NCBI GenBank assembly: GCA_020639295.1
Contig: JACKGY010000009.1
Coordinates: 62,001-126,000, forward strand
From: Planctomycetota bacterium
GTDB taxonomy: Bacteria; Planctomycetota; GCA-002687715; DRQF01
DNA length: 64,000 bases
Direction of reading: 5' to 3'
Shown: in pieces, positions 52,117 to 60,121 of the stretch
How the letters are laid out: every line of letters starts with the position of its first letter
Position numbering within the stretch: the first letter of the stretch is position 1
Program-made: the position numbers and the translations under genes
Notes under the pieces: model-generated
Told to the model about the DNA's origin: nothing
The model's database searches: none
The model's input: only the letters and a program-made list of their open reading frames with translations

Positions 52117-52470
52117 TCAGACCGGCAACCGGCCCAGTTCACGGATCTTCCCGGCCGCGCTCGTGATTTCGAGCATGGTCAGGTCGAGGTTGATGAACTG
52201 GTTGGTGACCACCACCAGGTGGCAGTTGCTCAGGTTGCGAATGACGATCTTCCCGCGCGAGGCGGTCAGCACCATGCTCTCCATGTCGGAGTAGCGGCCG
52301 ACGCGCAGCAGGCGCTGGGTCTGGGTGACGACGTTGCCGACCAGGGCGGCGGTGGTGTCGTCGTCGAGTTCGTTCGAGAGTTCGGAGGCGATGACGATGC
52401 CGTCGGGGCTGACCACGAGGCTGCCCTTCACTCCCGGCGTCGTGTTCAGTTCGCTGAGGATCTCACGCAT
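52117..52470 (-). CDS. Roadblock/LC7-domain protein (MglB-like)
   Basis: The 117-residue protein is a single Roadblock/LC7 fold (REILSELNTTPGVKGSLVVS, DDDTTAALVGNVVTQTQRLL, MVLTASRGKIVIRNL, LVVVTNQFINLDLTMLEI). Size and position next to an MglA-like GTPase fit an MglB-type GTPase-activating partner. The ATG overlaps the end of the TPR-Roadblock gene by eight bases and it is followed by the GTPase gene 57 bases downstream. Confidence 0.9.
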   Translation of the reverse strand: MREILSELNTTPGVKGSLVVSPDGIVIASELSNELDDDTTAALVGNVVTQTQRLLRVGRYSDMESMVLTASRGKIVIRNLSNCHLVVVTNQFINLDLTMLEITSAAGKIRELGRLPV

Positions 52471-53593
52471 GGAGCAGTTCCCCCGACTTGCGCAGGCAGG
52501 AGGCGACGAAGTCGACGCATTCCTGCTTGATCACGTCGATTCGGGCCGGCTTGTCCGACTCGACCAGGAGGACGGTGCGCCCCACCGCATGGAACTGCAG
52601 GGTGTGATCACCGGCCATGAGCTGCGAGGAGTGGAAGGAACCGAGCCCCATTCGCTTGGTGCTGAGGGCGGCGGCGGCGCGGAAGCCCCGCGCGATGTCG
52701 CAGAGGGCGTCGGTGGCATCCTCCTCGAGGAGGCGGCACTCGCCGTTCTCGGCGACGAAGGTCCAGTCGTCGCTGACGAAGGCCGCGCGGGTGACACCGA
52801 CGAGCTGGCTGAGGCGCCCGAGGTTCTTCTTGAGTTCCAGACGGCGGCTCGCCTCGGCGGCGGCGGCCTCCGGGTCGGCGGCCCGCTGGGTGTTGCCGCG
52901 ATCCCGCTCCTCGACCGCGCGGAAGAGCAGGTTCTCGTCGCCGTCCTCGAGGGGCATGTTGATCAAGAGGCGATGAAGGGCCCGACTCTCCTCGTGATCG
53001 GGCTCGACGTCGAGGGCGCGGTAGACGTGGAAGAGGGCCTTCGAGGTGGCACCGACGTAGTGGTAGACCCGGGCGAGCAGGAAATTGGCCTCGAAGTCGC
53101 CCTCCCGGTCATCCGTGACCCGTTTCAGGAGGGCGACGGCCCGACGGGCGTCGGCCGCGACGTGGTCCTTGTAGAAGCGGCGGAGCAGGACGTCGGCCTG
53201 CATCAAGGGACCGCGAAGACTCTCCGGGAGGCGTCGACTCAGCTCCTCGGCGACCTCGATCGCCTCGTCGTACTCCTCGCACTCGAGGTAGATCTGGACC
53301 AGTTCCGCGAAGGGCAGTTCGTCCTGGCATTCGTGGCACTGGCGGCGAAGCTGCTCGATCCGCAAGGTCTTGGTCTGCCGCCAGGTGTGGCGGAGGATGT
53401 CACGCAGGTCTTCACTGTGCGGGAAGCGCTCGAGACCCTCACGGGCGGTCTCCATGGCTGACGCGGATTCGCCCAGGCCAAGCAGCGCGCGGCACAGTTC
53501 GACGTAGGAACGCGGAAATGAATCGACGTCCGCGCGCTCGCGTAGCCGGTTCAACTGTCCACGGTGTTGCAACCGTCGAAGGAATCGGATCAT
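52463..53593 (-). CDS. TPR protein with C-terminal Roadblock-like domain
   Basis: The 376-residue protein starts with TPR-like helical repeats (about residues 20-225: YVELCRALLGLGESASAMETA, GPLMQADVLLRRFYKDHVAADA, NFLLARVYHYVGATSKALFHVY) and ends with a domain of about 120 residues (VTRAAFVSDDWTFVAENG, ALCDIARGFRAAAALSTKRMG, LQFHAVGRTVLLVESD) that matches Roadblock/LC7 in size and hydrophobic pattern. The fusion suggests a scaffold for the GTPase module. ATG at 53593 with AGGAGG is preferred over the upstream extension. First gene of the Roadblock/MglA operon. Confidence 0.8.
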   Translation of the reverse strand: MIRFLRRLQHRGQLNRLRERADVDSFPRSYVELCRALLGLGESASAMETAREGLERFPHSEDLRDILRHTWRQTKTLRIEQLRRQCHECQDELPFAELVQIYLECEEYDEAIEVAEELSRRLPESLRGPLMQADVLLRRFYKDHVAADARRAVALLKRVTDDREGDFEANFLLARVYHYVGATSKALFHVYRALDVEPDHEESRALHRLLINMPLEDGDENLLFRAVEERDRGNTQRAADPEAAAAEASRRLELKKNLGRLSQLVGVTRAAFVSDDWTFVAENGECRLLEEDATDALCDIARGFRAAAALSTKRMGLGSFHSSQLMAGDHTLQFHAVGRTVLLVESDKPARIDVIKQECVDFVASCLRKSGELLHA

Positions 53594-54365
53594 GGCCTCC
53601 TGGTCTCCCGGCGCACGTCGCCTGATCGGCGCCTCGGCTGGCCGCAACCGAGGTGCTCCCGATCCCTTATCGGTATGTGGGAGGTCCCGCTGAAAACTCT
53701 AGCGGCTGAATGAAATCCCAGGCGCCGTTTCGGCGGAGGTTGGTTCGCGACCCGGACTTGCGCCGGCGGAGGGGGCGGAGCGGAGAAAAAGTGACGGCGC
53801 CGAGTGAAGGGTGGCTCGGCGCCGTCGGGTGTTCACCTGGGTCAACTGAGAAAGTGGAACGTCGTGGCCGAGGTAAACAGTCTCCTTGGTCGTCCCGGTC
53901 GAGCCGGGCCCGACCTCGTTTTCGTTCCAGGGACGCGGTGGCGTGCCGGGGCTCTCGACCCGGTTCGACCTCGTCCACGTTCGAACGGTATGCACACAAG
54001 CCCCCGGGGAGTCCTCGAAAGACGCCTTGAATCCGCCGGCGCGGAGTCGAGCTGGTCGAGTCGGGATTGGGGAGCCCGGCGCGGGCTCCTCGCTTCCGTC
54101 GATCGTTCGCGGATCTCGGGGCGAGGGTAGAACATACCAGAGCCGCCGTCTGCCCGATAGCGAATCCAGAAAATCCTCCGGCGGGCGCGCCGCGGGCTCC
54201 GGCCAGGAGCTCGGCCGTCCCTCTTCGAGTCGATTTCACCGACGAGGCGCGCTAACCTGGGCCACTCACCGCGCGGTCCGGTCCTCGTCCGGACCTGGAC
54301 TGCCGGCAACCACGAGATCCAATGCCGCGCCCCCCAAGCGAAGGGGCCGCCAGGAGGTTTGACGC
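53594..54365. other. 772-bp structured intergenic region without a convincing gene
   Basis: The gap lies between divergently transcribed genes. Several open frames exist on both strands, but none has a domain, typical codon pattern or good start. The sequence holds perfect hairpins at 53793-53826, 54072-54088 (GAGCCCG/CGGGCTC, 3-base loop) and 54275-54295 (GGTCCGG/CCGGACC, 7-base loop). A leftward terminator in it has no upstream gene, so a small RNA is possible. Lower GC spots such as 54129-54140 (GAACATACC on plus) may be promoter elements. Confidence 0.5.
53786..53826 (-). terminator. Intrinsic terminator on the minus strand inside the gap
   Basis: GACGGCGCCGAG (53793-53804) and CTCGGCGCCGTC (53815-53826) form a perfect 12-bp stem with a 10-base loop. 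On the minus strand it is followed by ACTTTTTC, a good U-rich tail. No leftward gene lies between here and the next rightward gene, so the terminated transcript is not a known coding one. Confidence 0.72.
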
Positions 54366-56240
54366 ATGCATTCGAGCGACGGGAAGAGGAGCCTGCTCCT
54401 GATCGCGCTCCTCGGTCTGGGACTGGCCCTGCCGATCTGGGGTCAGGAGGGCGATGAGGAGCTGCGCCAGGAGCGCGAGGCGCGGGAGCGGCTGATCGAG
54501 AGCATTCCGGTTCCCGAGGACCGGGACGCCGTCGCCGGGCGCTTCGCCATCGGTGGCCGGCAGCGGGAGGTGACCCGCGGCGAGATCTACGACCTCCTGG
54601 TCCTGATCACCCGCCTGGACGGTGCGGTCCAGAACATGCCCAACGAGGACGACACCTGGACCCGACTGATGCTGGTCGATCTGGCCGACAGCCTCGGCAT
54701 CCACGTGCCCGCCTCCGAGCTCGACAACCGCCTGCATCGGAAGAACCCCGAGATCTTCAACGGCATCGTCGAACGCTGGGCCACCTCCGGGGTCGGGCAG
54801 GAGCAGGGTCTCGCCTACGAGGCCGACCGGATGCGGATCGATCGCCTCAAGGACTTCCTGCTCACCAACGAGCGCCAGACCACGCACGACGCCTTCGATC
54901 AGTTCAAGATCAACCGGCTGCTCTACCAGATCGACTACGCCGGCTTCTCGGGCAAGAAGCACAGCGACGCGCTGCGCGCCGAGGGGATCAGCGACGAGGA
55001 CCTGGAGAACTACTGGAAGGGCAACCCCGGCATCCAGGCCCGCTTCCGCCTGCCGGCGCGGATCAGCGGCACGGTGGTCTACCTCGATCCGCGCGAGTAC
55101 GGCGAGGAGGAGGCGAACACGCTGTCCCAGGGTGGCACGGTGTCCCGTGAGCGCGCCCTGGCCTACTTCCAGGCCAATCGCGAACGGCTGATCGCGTCGA
55201 TCCCGCCGGCGGAGCGCCAGTTCCTCACCATCACGCCCGGCACGCCGATCGACGAGATCAAGAGCCCCTTCGAGCTGGTCCGGGGAACGATCGAGAAGAA
55301 GCTCGCCCTCGAGCACCTGATCGACGACGCCTTCAAGGAGGCGATCCAGGGCGGCTTCAACTCGGATCTGCCCGCGATCGCCGCGAAGCACCACCTGCAC
55401 ACGATCGAGTTCACCGATCTCGACCGGCGGGCGGCCATGGACTCGTTGCAGAAGATCGGCGTCGCCGCCTTCACCCAGCTCTTCGCCTCCAACGGGCCGC
55501 GCATGTGCGGGGCCGTGCTGGTCTTCGAGGACGTGCGCTACTTCTTCCGCATCGACGACAAGAAGGAATCGACGATCCCCGAGTTCGCGACGGTCAAGGA
55601 CGAGCTGCGGGAACTCTACTACGAGCTGATGGGCGCCGAGGCGGCTCAGGAGGAGGCCCGTTCGATCTACGGGGATCTCGCCGCGCGGGTCGCCACCCAG
55701 GTGGCGCCGCAGCGCGAGCAGCTGGAGAAGGAGGCCAACGAGGCCGCCGACAAGCGGATCGCCGAACTCGGGCTCACCAACCCGGCGGAGCAGAACCGCG
55801 AGCGCGCCCGTAGCCTGTCGCGCGTGCGCCTGGAGATGGATCGGCTCGAGCGCGAGGCCCGGCCCGCGGTCTTCGAGAAGCTGGTCCAGGAACGGGGCCT
55901 GGAGCTGCGGCGCAGCCCCCTCTTCCAGTTCGACACCAACCGCGAGGACCGGAGCCGCATCGAGGACCCGGAGGTGAGCCGGATGGCCTTCTTCAGGACC
56001 TGCTACCAGCTCCGCGCGATGAAGCCGGGCGAGGTCGCTCCGGCGCCGCTCGAGGATCACTTGACCCACGAGTTCTACCTGGCCCGCCTGGTCGAGGTCC
56101 GTGATCCCGAACTGGAGACCATGGGCCCCGTCGACCTGATCCAGGCCCGCGGCCAGCTCCAGCAGATCACCGAGGCCCGCTTCCCGCGGGAGTACGAGTA
56201 CAACGCCCTGGCCGCCCGCTTCGGGCTCGAGCGCTTCTGA
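54366..56240 (+). CDS. Exported SurA/PpiC-like protein, peptidyl-prolyl isomerase-type chaperone
   Basis: The 624-residue protein has a signal peptide (LLLIALLGLGLALPIWGQ), an Arg/Glu-rich start, and two to three helical sections reminiscent of SurA N-terminal chaperone domains (VTRGEIYDLLVLITRLDG, LVDLADSLGIHVPASELDNRL, EERQTTHDAFDQFKIN-like). In the second half, PAIAAKHHLHTIEFTDLDRR and FEDVRYFFRIDDKKEST resemble parvulin/SurA segments. The match is moderate and no full PPIC motif is proven. It is followed after 14 bases by a cyclophilin gene, which supports an envelope protein-folding role. AGGAGG precedes ATG. Confidence 0.62.
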   Translation: MHSSDGKRSLLLIALLGLGLALPIWGQEGDEELRQEREARERLIESIPVPEDRDAVAGRFAIGGRQREVTRGEIYDLLVLITRLDGAVQNMPNEDDTWTRLMLVDLADSLGIHVPASELDNRLHRKNPEIFNGIVERWATSGVGQEQGLAYEADRMRIDRLKDFLLTNERQTTHDAFDQFKINRLLYQIDYAGFSGKKHSDALRAEGISDEDLENYWKGNPGIQARFRLPARISGTVVYLDPREYGEEEANTLSQGGTVSRERALAYFQANRERLIASIPPAERQFLTITPGTPIDEIKSPFELVRGTIEKKLALEHLIDDAFKEAIQGGFNSDLPAIAAKHHLHTIEFTDLDRRAAMDSLQKIGVAAFTQLFASNGPRMCGAVLVFEDVRYFFRIDDKKESTIPEFATVKDELRELYYELMGAEAAQEEARSIYGDLAARVATQVAPQREQLEKEANEAADKRIAELGLTNPAEQNRERARSLSRVRLEMDRLEREARPAVFEKLVQERGLELRRSPLFQFDTNREDRSRIEDPEVSRMAFFRTCYQLRAMKPGEVAPAPLEDHLTHEFYLARLVEVRDPELETMGPVDLIQARGQLQQITEARFPREYEYNALAARFGLERF

Positions 56241-56254
56241 GGAGGTAGGAAAGC

Positions 56255-57220
56255 ATGTTCGTGCAGATTCTGGCCATCACGGCCCTGCTCTTCGGACTCG
56301 GCCAGCCGGTCGAGCCGACGCGGATCCAGGACGACGACGCGGCCTGGGCGGCGCTCTACGCCATCGTGCCCCAGCACGTGCACTCGCTCCGCGCCCGGGT
56401 GCGGGTGACCCCGATCACCGACCTCCCCGGCATCGCCTCCAAGCTGGAGGAACTCCTGCCGCGGATCGCCGGCCGCTCGGCGGAACCGATCGCCCGCTTC
56501 TACCTGGGCAACGTCCTGTTCAAGCTCGACCGCTTCGACCAGGCGATCTCGATCTTCGAGAGCATCCAGCGCGACTTCCCCGGCCACGGCCTCAACCTCC
56601 AGCTCGGTCCGACGGAGGCCGCGATGGTCGCGGCCGCCATCGCCGATTGCCGCGAGGAGATCGAGACCCGCAAGACCTACACGGTGATGGACCTGCCCAA
56701 GGCCGAGCTCGATCGCAGCGGTCGCGCGGTCTTCCACACCACCGAGGGCGCCTTCGAGATCCAGCTGTTCAACCAGGCCTCGCCGGAGACCTGCGCCAAC
56801 TTCAAGAAGCTGGTGCGCGAAGGCTACTACGTCGGCCTCGGCTTCCACGAGGTGTCGAGCTTCCGCTCGATGGCCCTGGGCTGCCCCAACACCCGTGACG
56901 AGAACAAGTCGATCGACACCTGGGGCCAGGGTGGTCCGGCCTGGGACCTGCCCTTCGAGCTCAACGACGCCATCCACGAGCCCGGCGCGGTGTCGATGCG
57001 CCGCAGCGCCTCGGGCCGTAGCCACGGCAGCCAGTTCACCATCTGCCTGAGCGATCAGGGCGAGCTCAACAACAAGCAGGTGGTCTTCGGCAAGGTGGTG
57101 CGTGGCATCGAGGTCCTGCGGCGGCTGAGCCAGCGCCGCGTCGATTCCAAGGGTCGTCCCGAGGAGGCGATCCGGATCACCGGGTCCGAGTGGGCCGAGG
57201 GCCCCCCCGGTCGCCGCTGA
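56255..57220 (+). CDS. Cyclophilin-type peptidyl-prolyl cis-trans isomerase
   Basis: The 321-residue protein has a signal-like start (QILAITALLFGLGQ), a TPR-like region of about 110 residues (RFYLGNVLFKLDRFDQAISIFE), then the cyclophilin domain from about 160: FHTTEGAFEIQLFNQASPETC, FHEVSSFRSMALGCPN, GSQFTICLSDQG, NNKQVVFGKVVRGIEVL. Several of the canonical residues differ; the Arg of FHR is replaced by Glu (FHE), so catalytic efficiency may be low. The gene follows the SurA-like gene with a strong AGGAGGT site; both are rightward, likely one operon ending in the hairpin at 57259. Confidence 0.85.
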   Translation: MFVQILAITALLFGLGQPVEPTRIQDDDAAWAALYAIVPQHVHSLRARVRVTPITDLPGIASKLEELLPRIAGRSAEPIARFYLGNVLFKLDRFDQAISIFESIQRDFPGHGLNLQLGPTEAAMVAAAIADCREEIETRKTYTVMDLPKAELDRSGRAVFHTTEGAFEIQLFNQASPETCANFKKLVREGYYVGLGFHEVSSFRSMALGCPNTRDENKSIDTWGQGGPAWDLPFELNDAIHEPGAVSMRRSASGRSHGSQFTICLSDQGELNNKQVVFGKVVRGIEVLRRLSQRRVDSKGRPEEAIRITGSEWAEGPPGRR

Positions 57221-57258
57221 TCCCGCAGCGCCGGGGCCGCGCATGAGGCCCAGGGACC

Positions 57259-57296
57259 GACGAGAGGGGTCGACTCGCCCGAGTCGGCCCCTCGTC
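57259..57296. terminator. Long hairpin between convergent genes
   Basis: An about 18-bp stem (57259-57277 with 57280-57296, one bulge and one G-T pair) lies between the rightward cyclophilin gene and the leftward hexapeptide-repeat gene, five bases before the latter's stop. It can serve both directions. Confidence 0.65.
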
Positions 57297-57300
57297 TCGT

Positions 57301-58476
57301 TCAGGACAGGGCGGTGGTGACCGCGGCGACGATGCTGCCGAGCCAGCGCCGACCGGCCGCGACCCGGTGGTCGGTCAGCGCCCGGACGAATTCGGGATGC
57401 TCGAGGTCGGGTCGAAGGTCGCCGGCCTCGAGGAATTCGGCCCGCGCCGCCTCGTCGACCGCGGTCGGGGCGGCGGCGAGGACGGGGCGGGCTCCCGACC
57501 AGCGGGCGCGGAGATCGTCGAGCGCGGCCTCGGCGCCGACCTCGGCCTGGGCGCCGTCGAGAAACCGGTCGACCTGGCGCAGGCGTTCGTCGATCGCGCT
57601 GGAGATCCTCCCGATCGCCGACTCCTCGAGCGCGCGCTCGAGCTCGTCGCCCGCCCGGACGAGCCTGAGTTCACGGTGGAAGGCCTCGAGCGCGCGCAGC
57701 TCGCCGACGTAGCGCAGGGCCCGATCGACCTTGCGCTCGGGTCGACGCACGATGCGCGCATCGAAGGGCCGCGCCCCGGACAGTGGCTTCTCGCCGTAGA
57801 CCAGCAGGTCGTCGCCGTAGTCCTTGCGGTAGACCGAACCGGCGGCCAGCACGCTGCCGTAGCCCACCGTGATCGGACCGACCACGCCACCGGAGCCGCC
57901 GAGGAAGATCCGTCGTTCGCGGAGGAAGACGCCCCGGACGCAGTCGCCGAAGAGGGAGGCCGTGGCCTTGTCGCCCGACTTGCCGAAGGGGGTGAAGTTG
58001 AAATGGATGAAGCCGCTGCCCACCTCGCTGTGGTCCTTGCGGCTGGTGCCACCGGCCAGGAGGCAGTCGCAGAAGTTGATCAGCGAGCCGAGGGTGGCAT
58101 AGGGCAGGAGGATGGTCTGCTTCAGCCCCACCGCGTGGCCGGTGGAGGCTTCCTCCTCGAGCAAGGTGCCCGCGCGCACCTGGGAATCGGGACCCAGGGA
58201 GGCGCCGGCCAGGAGGGTGGCACCGCTCACCGATCCGGACGCGACGCTGGCGCCGCGCCCCAGGGCGACGTCGACCAGGACCGCGGGGCCTTCCCCGGCG
58301 ACGCGGGCGCCGGCGAGGAGCAGGGTTTCCGGGCCGGAGAGGCGCGCGCCCGGATGAAGGACGACGTCGTGCCGCGCGAGGCGGTCGAGACGAACGTCGT
58401 CGGCGACCCGAACCGCGTCAGGCGCCGGCAAGCAGAGGCCGTGGGCCAGGAGGGTCTCGCTGCTGTGCCATCCCAT
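57301..58476 (-). CDS. Left-handed beta-helix (hexapeptide repeat) protein, UDP-GlcNAc-pyrophosphorylase-like
   Basis: The 391-residue protein contains imperfect hexapeptide repeats over about residues 20-215 (LLLAGARVAGEGPAVLVDVALGRGAS, GATLLAGASLGPDSQVRAGT, ITVGYGSVLAAGSVYRKDYG), with FIHFNFTPFGKSGDKATAS and NFCDCLLAGGTSR insertions seen in GlmU-like and planctomycete 'UDP-N-acetylglucosamine pyrophosphorylase' proteins. No nucleotidyltransferase domain precedes the helix, so only the acyltransferase-like half is present; the C-terminal 150 residues are helical. ATG at 58476 is preferred to TTG at 58485. Substrate unknown. Confidence 0.75.
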   Translation of the reverse strand: MGWHSSETLLAHGLCLPAPDAVRVADDVRLDRLARHDVVLHPGARLSGPETLLLAGARVAGEGPAVLVDVALGRGASVASGSVSGATLLAGASLGPDSQVRAGTLLEEEASTGHAVGLKQTILLPYATLGSLINFCDCLLAGGTSRKDHSEVGSGFIHFNFTPFGKSGDKATASLFGDCVRGVFLRERRIFLGGSGGVVGPITVGYGSVLAAGSVYRKDYGDDLLVYGEKPLSGARPFDARIVRRPERKVDRALRYVGELRALEAFHRELRLVRAGDELERALEESAIGRISSAIDERLRQVDRFLDGAQAEVGAEAALDDLRARWSGARPVLAAAPTAVDEAARAEFLEAGDLRPDLEHPEFVRALTDHRVAAGRRWLGSIVAAVTTALS

Positions 58477-58617
58477 GGCCGACAATCTACCGGCTCGGGC
58501 CCCGGCTGACGAGTGGGCGCGCGGCTCGCCCTTTCGGACCTTCTGCTATCATGCCGGCCCGGCTCGCCTCGCTCTCGCGGTCATGATGAGCGAGGGGGCC
58601 AACCCGAAGGACGGACG

Positions 58618-59247
58618 ATGGGCGAGGACGACGACGACGAGATCGTGATCGACACCAGCGTGCCGCGACCGGTCACCGGCATCGTCATCACCTACGTCGT
58701 CCTGCTCGGCCTCGGCGCGCTGCTGATGGGCCGATCCCTCCCGGGTTCCCTGATCGGCTCGGCACCCCTCCTCGATCTTGGTCTCGGGCTCGGCCTGGGA
58801 CTCGCCCTGGTGGTCGCGAGTGGCATCCTGCGGGCGAAGAGTGGGCTCTTCGATGCTCTCGAGGAAGCGGTGAGGGAGCGTCTGGGCGAACTCCGCCTCG
58901 GCGCCATCATCGTCCTGGCCCTGCTCTCCGCCCTGGCCGAGGAGGTCTTCTTCCGCGGCTTCCTCCAGACCGAACTCGGCGACCTGCTCGGCTCGGAGAT
59001 CCTCGGTCTGGTGATCACCAGTGTCGGCTTCGGACTGCTCCATACCGGCCCGGTGTCACGGTTCTGGCCCTGGACCCTCTTCGCCACCGTCTGCGGCTTC
59101 CTGCTCGGCTGGCTCTGGATCGAAACCGCCGGCCTGCTGGCCCCGGTGCTGGTCCACTTCATGGTCAACGCGGTCAACATGGCGCGGATCATCCTGGGCG
59201 GGGGCGGCGCGGCTTTTCCGGTAAGGAGCGGTGAAGGCGCTCGATAA
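58618..59247 (+). CDS. CPBP-family intramembrane metalloprotease
   Basis: The 209-residue protein has about six membrane segments and the three CPBP (Abi/CAAX protease) motifs in order: EEVFFRGFLQTEL, FGLLHTGP and HFMVNAVNM, which supply the Glu, Arg and His residues of the active site. ATG at 58618 follows GAAGGAC; an open frame 35 codons upstream lacks a site. The stop overlaps the region where the ABC ATPase gene begins, so both form one rightward unit. The function could be prenyl-protein maturation or bacteriocin-type processing; substrate unknown. Confidence 0.88.
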   Translation: MGEDDDDEIVIDTSVPRPVTGIVITYVVLLGLGALLMGRSLPGSLIGSAPLLDLGLGLGLGLALVVASGILRAKSGLFDALEEAVRERLGELRLGAIIVLALLSALAEEVFFRGFLQTELGDLLGSEILGLVITSVGFGLLHTGPVSRFWPWTLFATVCGFLLGWLWIETAGLLAPVLVHFMVNAVNMARIILGGGGAAFPVRSGEGAR

Positions 59248-59293
59248 CGGGGTGTTCGGAGCCCGAACGGGGCTCCGGGACCGATCGAGGCGC

Positions 59294-59959
59294 ATGATGA
59301 CCCGAGCTTCCGTCCTGACTCTCGAGGGTGTCCAGCTCTCCTACCGGATCGACGAGCACCTCGTCCCGGTGCTACGGAGCGTCGACCTCGAACTCGGTTC
59401 CGGGGAGCTGATGCTGATCGAGGGCGAGCTGGGCGCCGGCAAGAGCGCGCTGGTCAACGTCCTGGCCGGCCTCGAACGCCCCGACGCCGGCCACATCGAG
59501 CTCTTCGGCATCGATCTCAGCCGGACCACGCCCGAGCTGTTCCGCCAGGGCTTCGCCGCCTTCGTCGGCTTCTTCGCCCCCTGGTTCCGGCTCGACGGCC
59601 GCTCCAACCTGGTCGAGATGGTCGCCGACACCCGGCGGACCCCCCGCGTCGATCCGGAGCGCGTGTTCTCGGTCCTCGGCCTCGACCCCGACGACGACCG
59701 CCCCTTCGGCGCGCTGGATGCGCGCGAGCGCCGCAAGGTGGATTGCGCCCGCGTGTTGCTCGGCGCGCCCCGCCTGATCGTCGCCGACCTGGTCACGCCG
59801 CCCTGGGGTCGGGCGCCCGAGATCGGGGACCTCGTCGCCATCCACCGCGAATTCGGCCTGCCCATCGTGGCCACGGTGGATCGGGAGATCGAGCTGCCCG
59901 GCACCCGCCGGGTCCGACTCGAGAGCGGCGCCATCGTCGGCGGTCTCGCCTGCGCCTGA
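59294..59959 (+). CDS. Degenerate ABC-type ATP-binding protein
   Basis: The 221-residue protein has a recognisable ABC fold (LTLEGVQLSYRID, Walker A GELGAGKSA, FGIDLSRTTPELF, VDPERVFSVLG), but the signature is ALDARERRK rather than LSGGQ and Walker B reads LIVADLVTPP with Leu in place of the catalytic Glu. The switch His is also replaced (VATVDREIEL). It probably binds but does not hydrolyse ATP well, or has a regulatory role. ATG at 59294 or 59297; a GTG 63 bases earlier overlaps the CPBP gene. No permease is adjacent. Confidence 0.75.
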   Translation: MMTRASVLTLEGVQLSYRIDEHLVPVLRSVDLELGSGELMLIEGELGAGKSALVNVLAGLERPDAGHIELFGIDLSRTTPELFRQGFAAFVGFFAPWFRLDGRSNLVEMVADTRRTPRVDPERVFSVLGLDPDDDRPFGALDARERRKVDCARVLLGAPRLIVADLVTPPWGRAPEIGDLVAIHREFGLPIVATVDREIELPGTRRVRLESGAIVGGLACA

Positions 59960-60121
59960 ATTCCATCCGGGCCCGCTTCGCTCAACGACTTCCAGGGACG
60001 AGGGCCGCGATGCGGTCGAGCGTCGGCCTTGCCCGGGTCGGGCCTGGCTCCGGCAGCGCCACCGCCGCTCGCAGCCCGTCGGCCCTCGCTGCCGCGGTAC
60101 CCGGCCGGAGGCCGATGCGGC

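Noticed and set aside
53950..53975. tRNA-like GGTTCGA sequence
   Set aside because: No matching acceptor, D or anticodon stems can be drawn around it on either strand.
53667..54239. 190-codon minus-strand open frame in the intergenic gap
   Set aside because: No domain, poor start context and Arg/Ser/Gly-rich composition; it also runs across a strong terminator hairpin.
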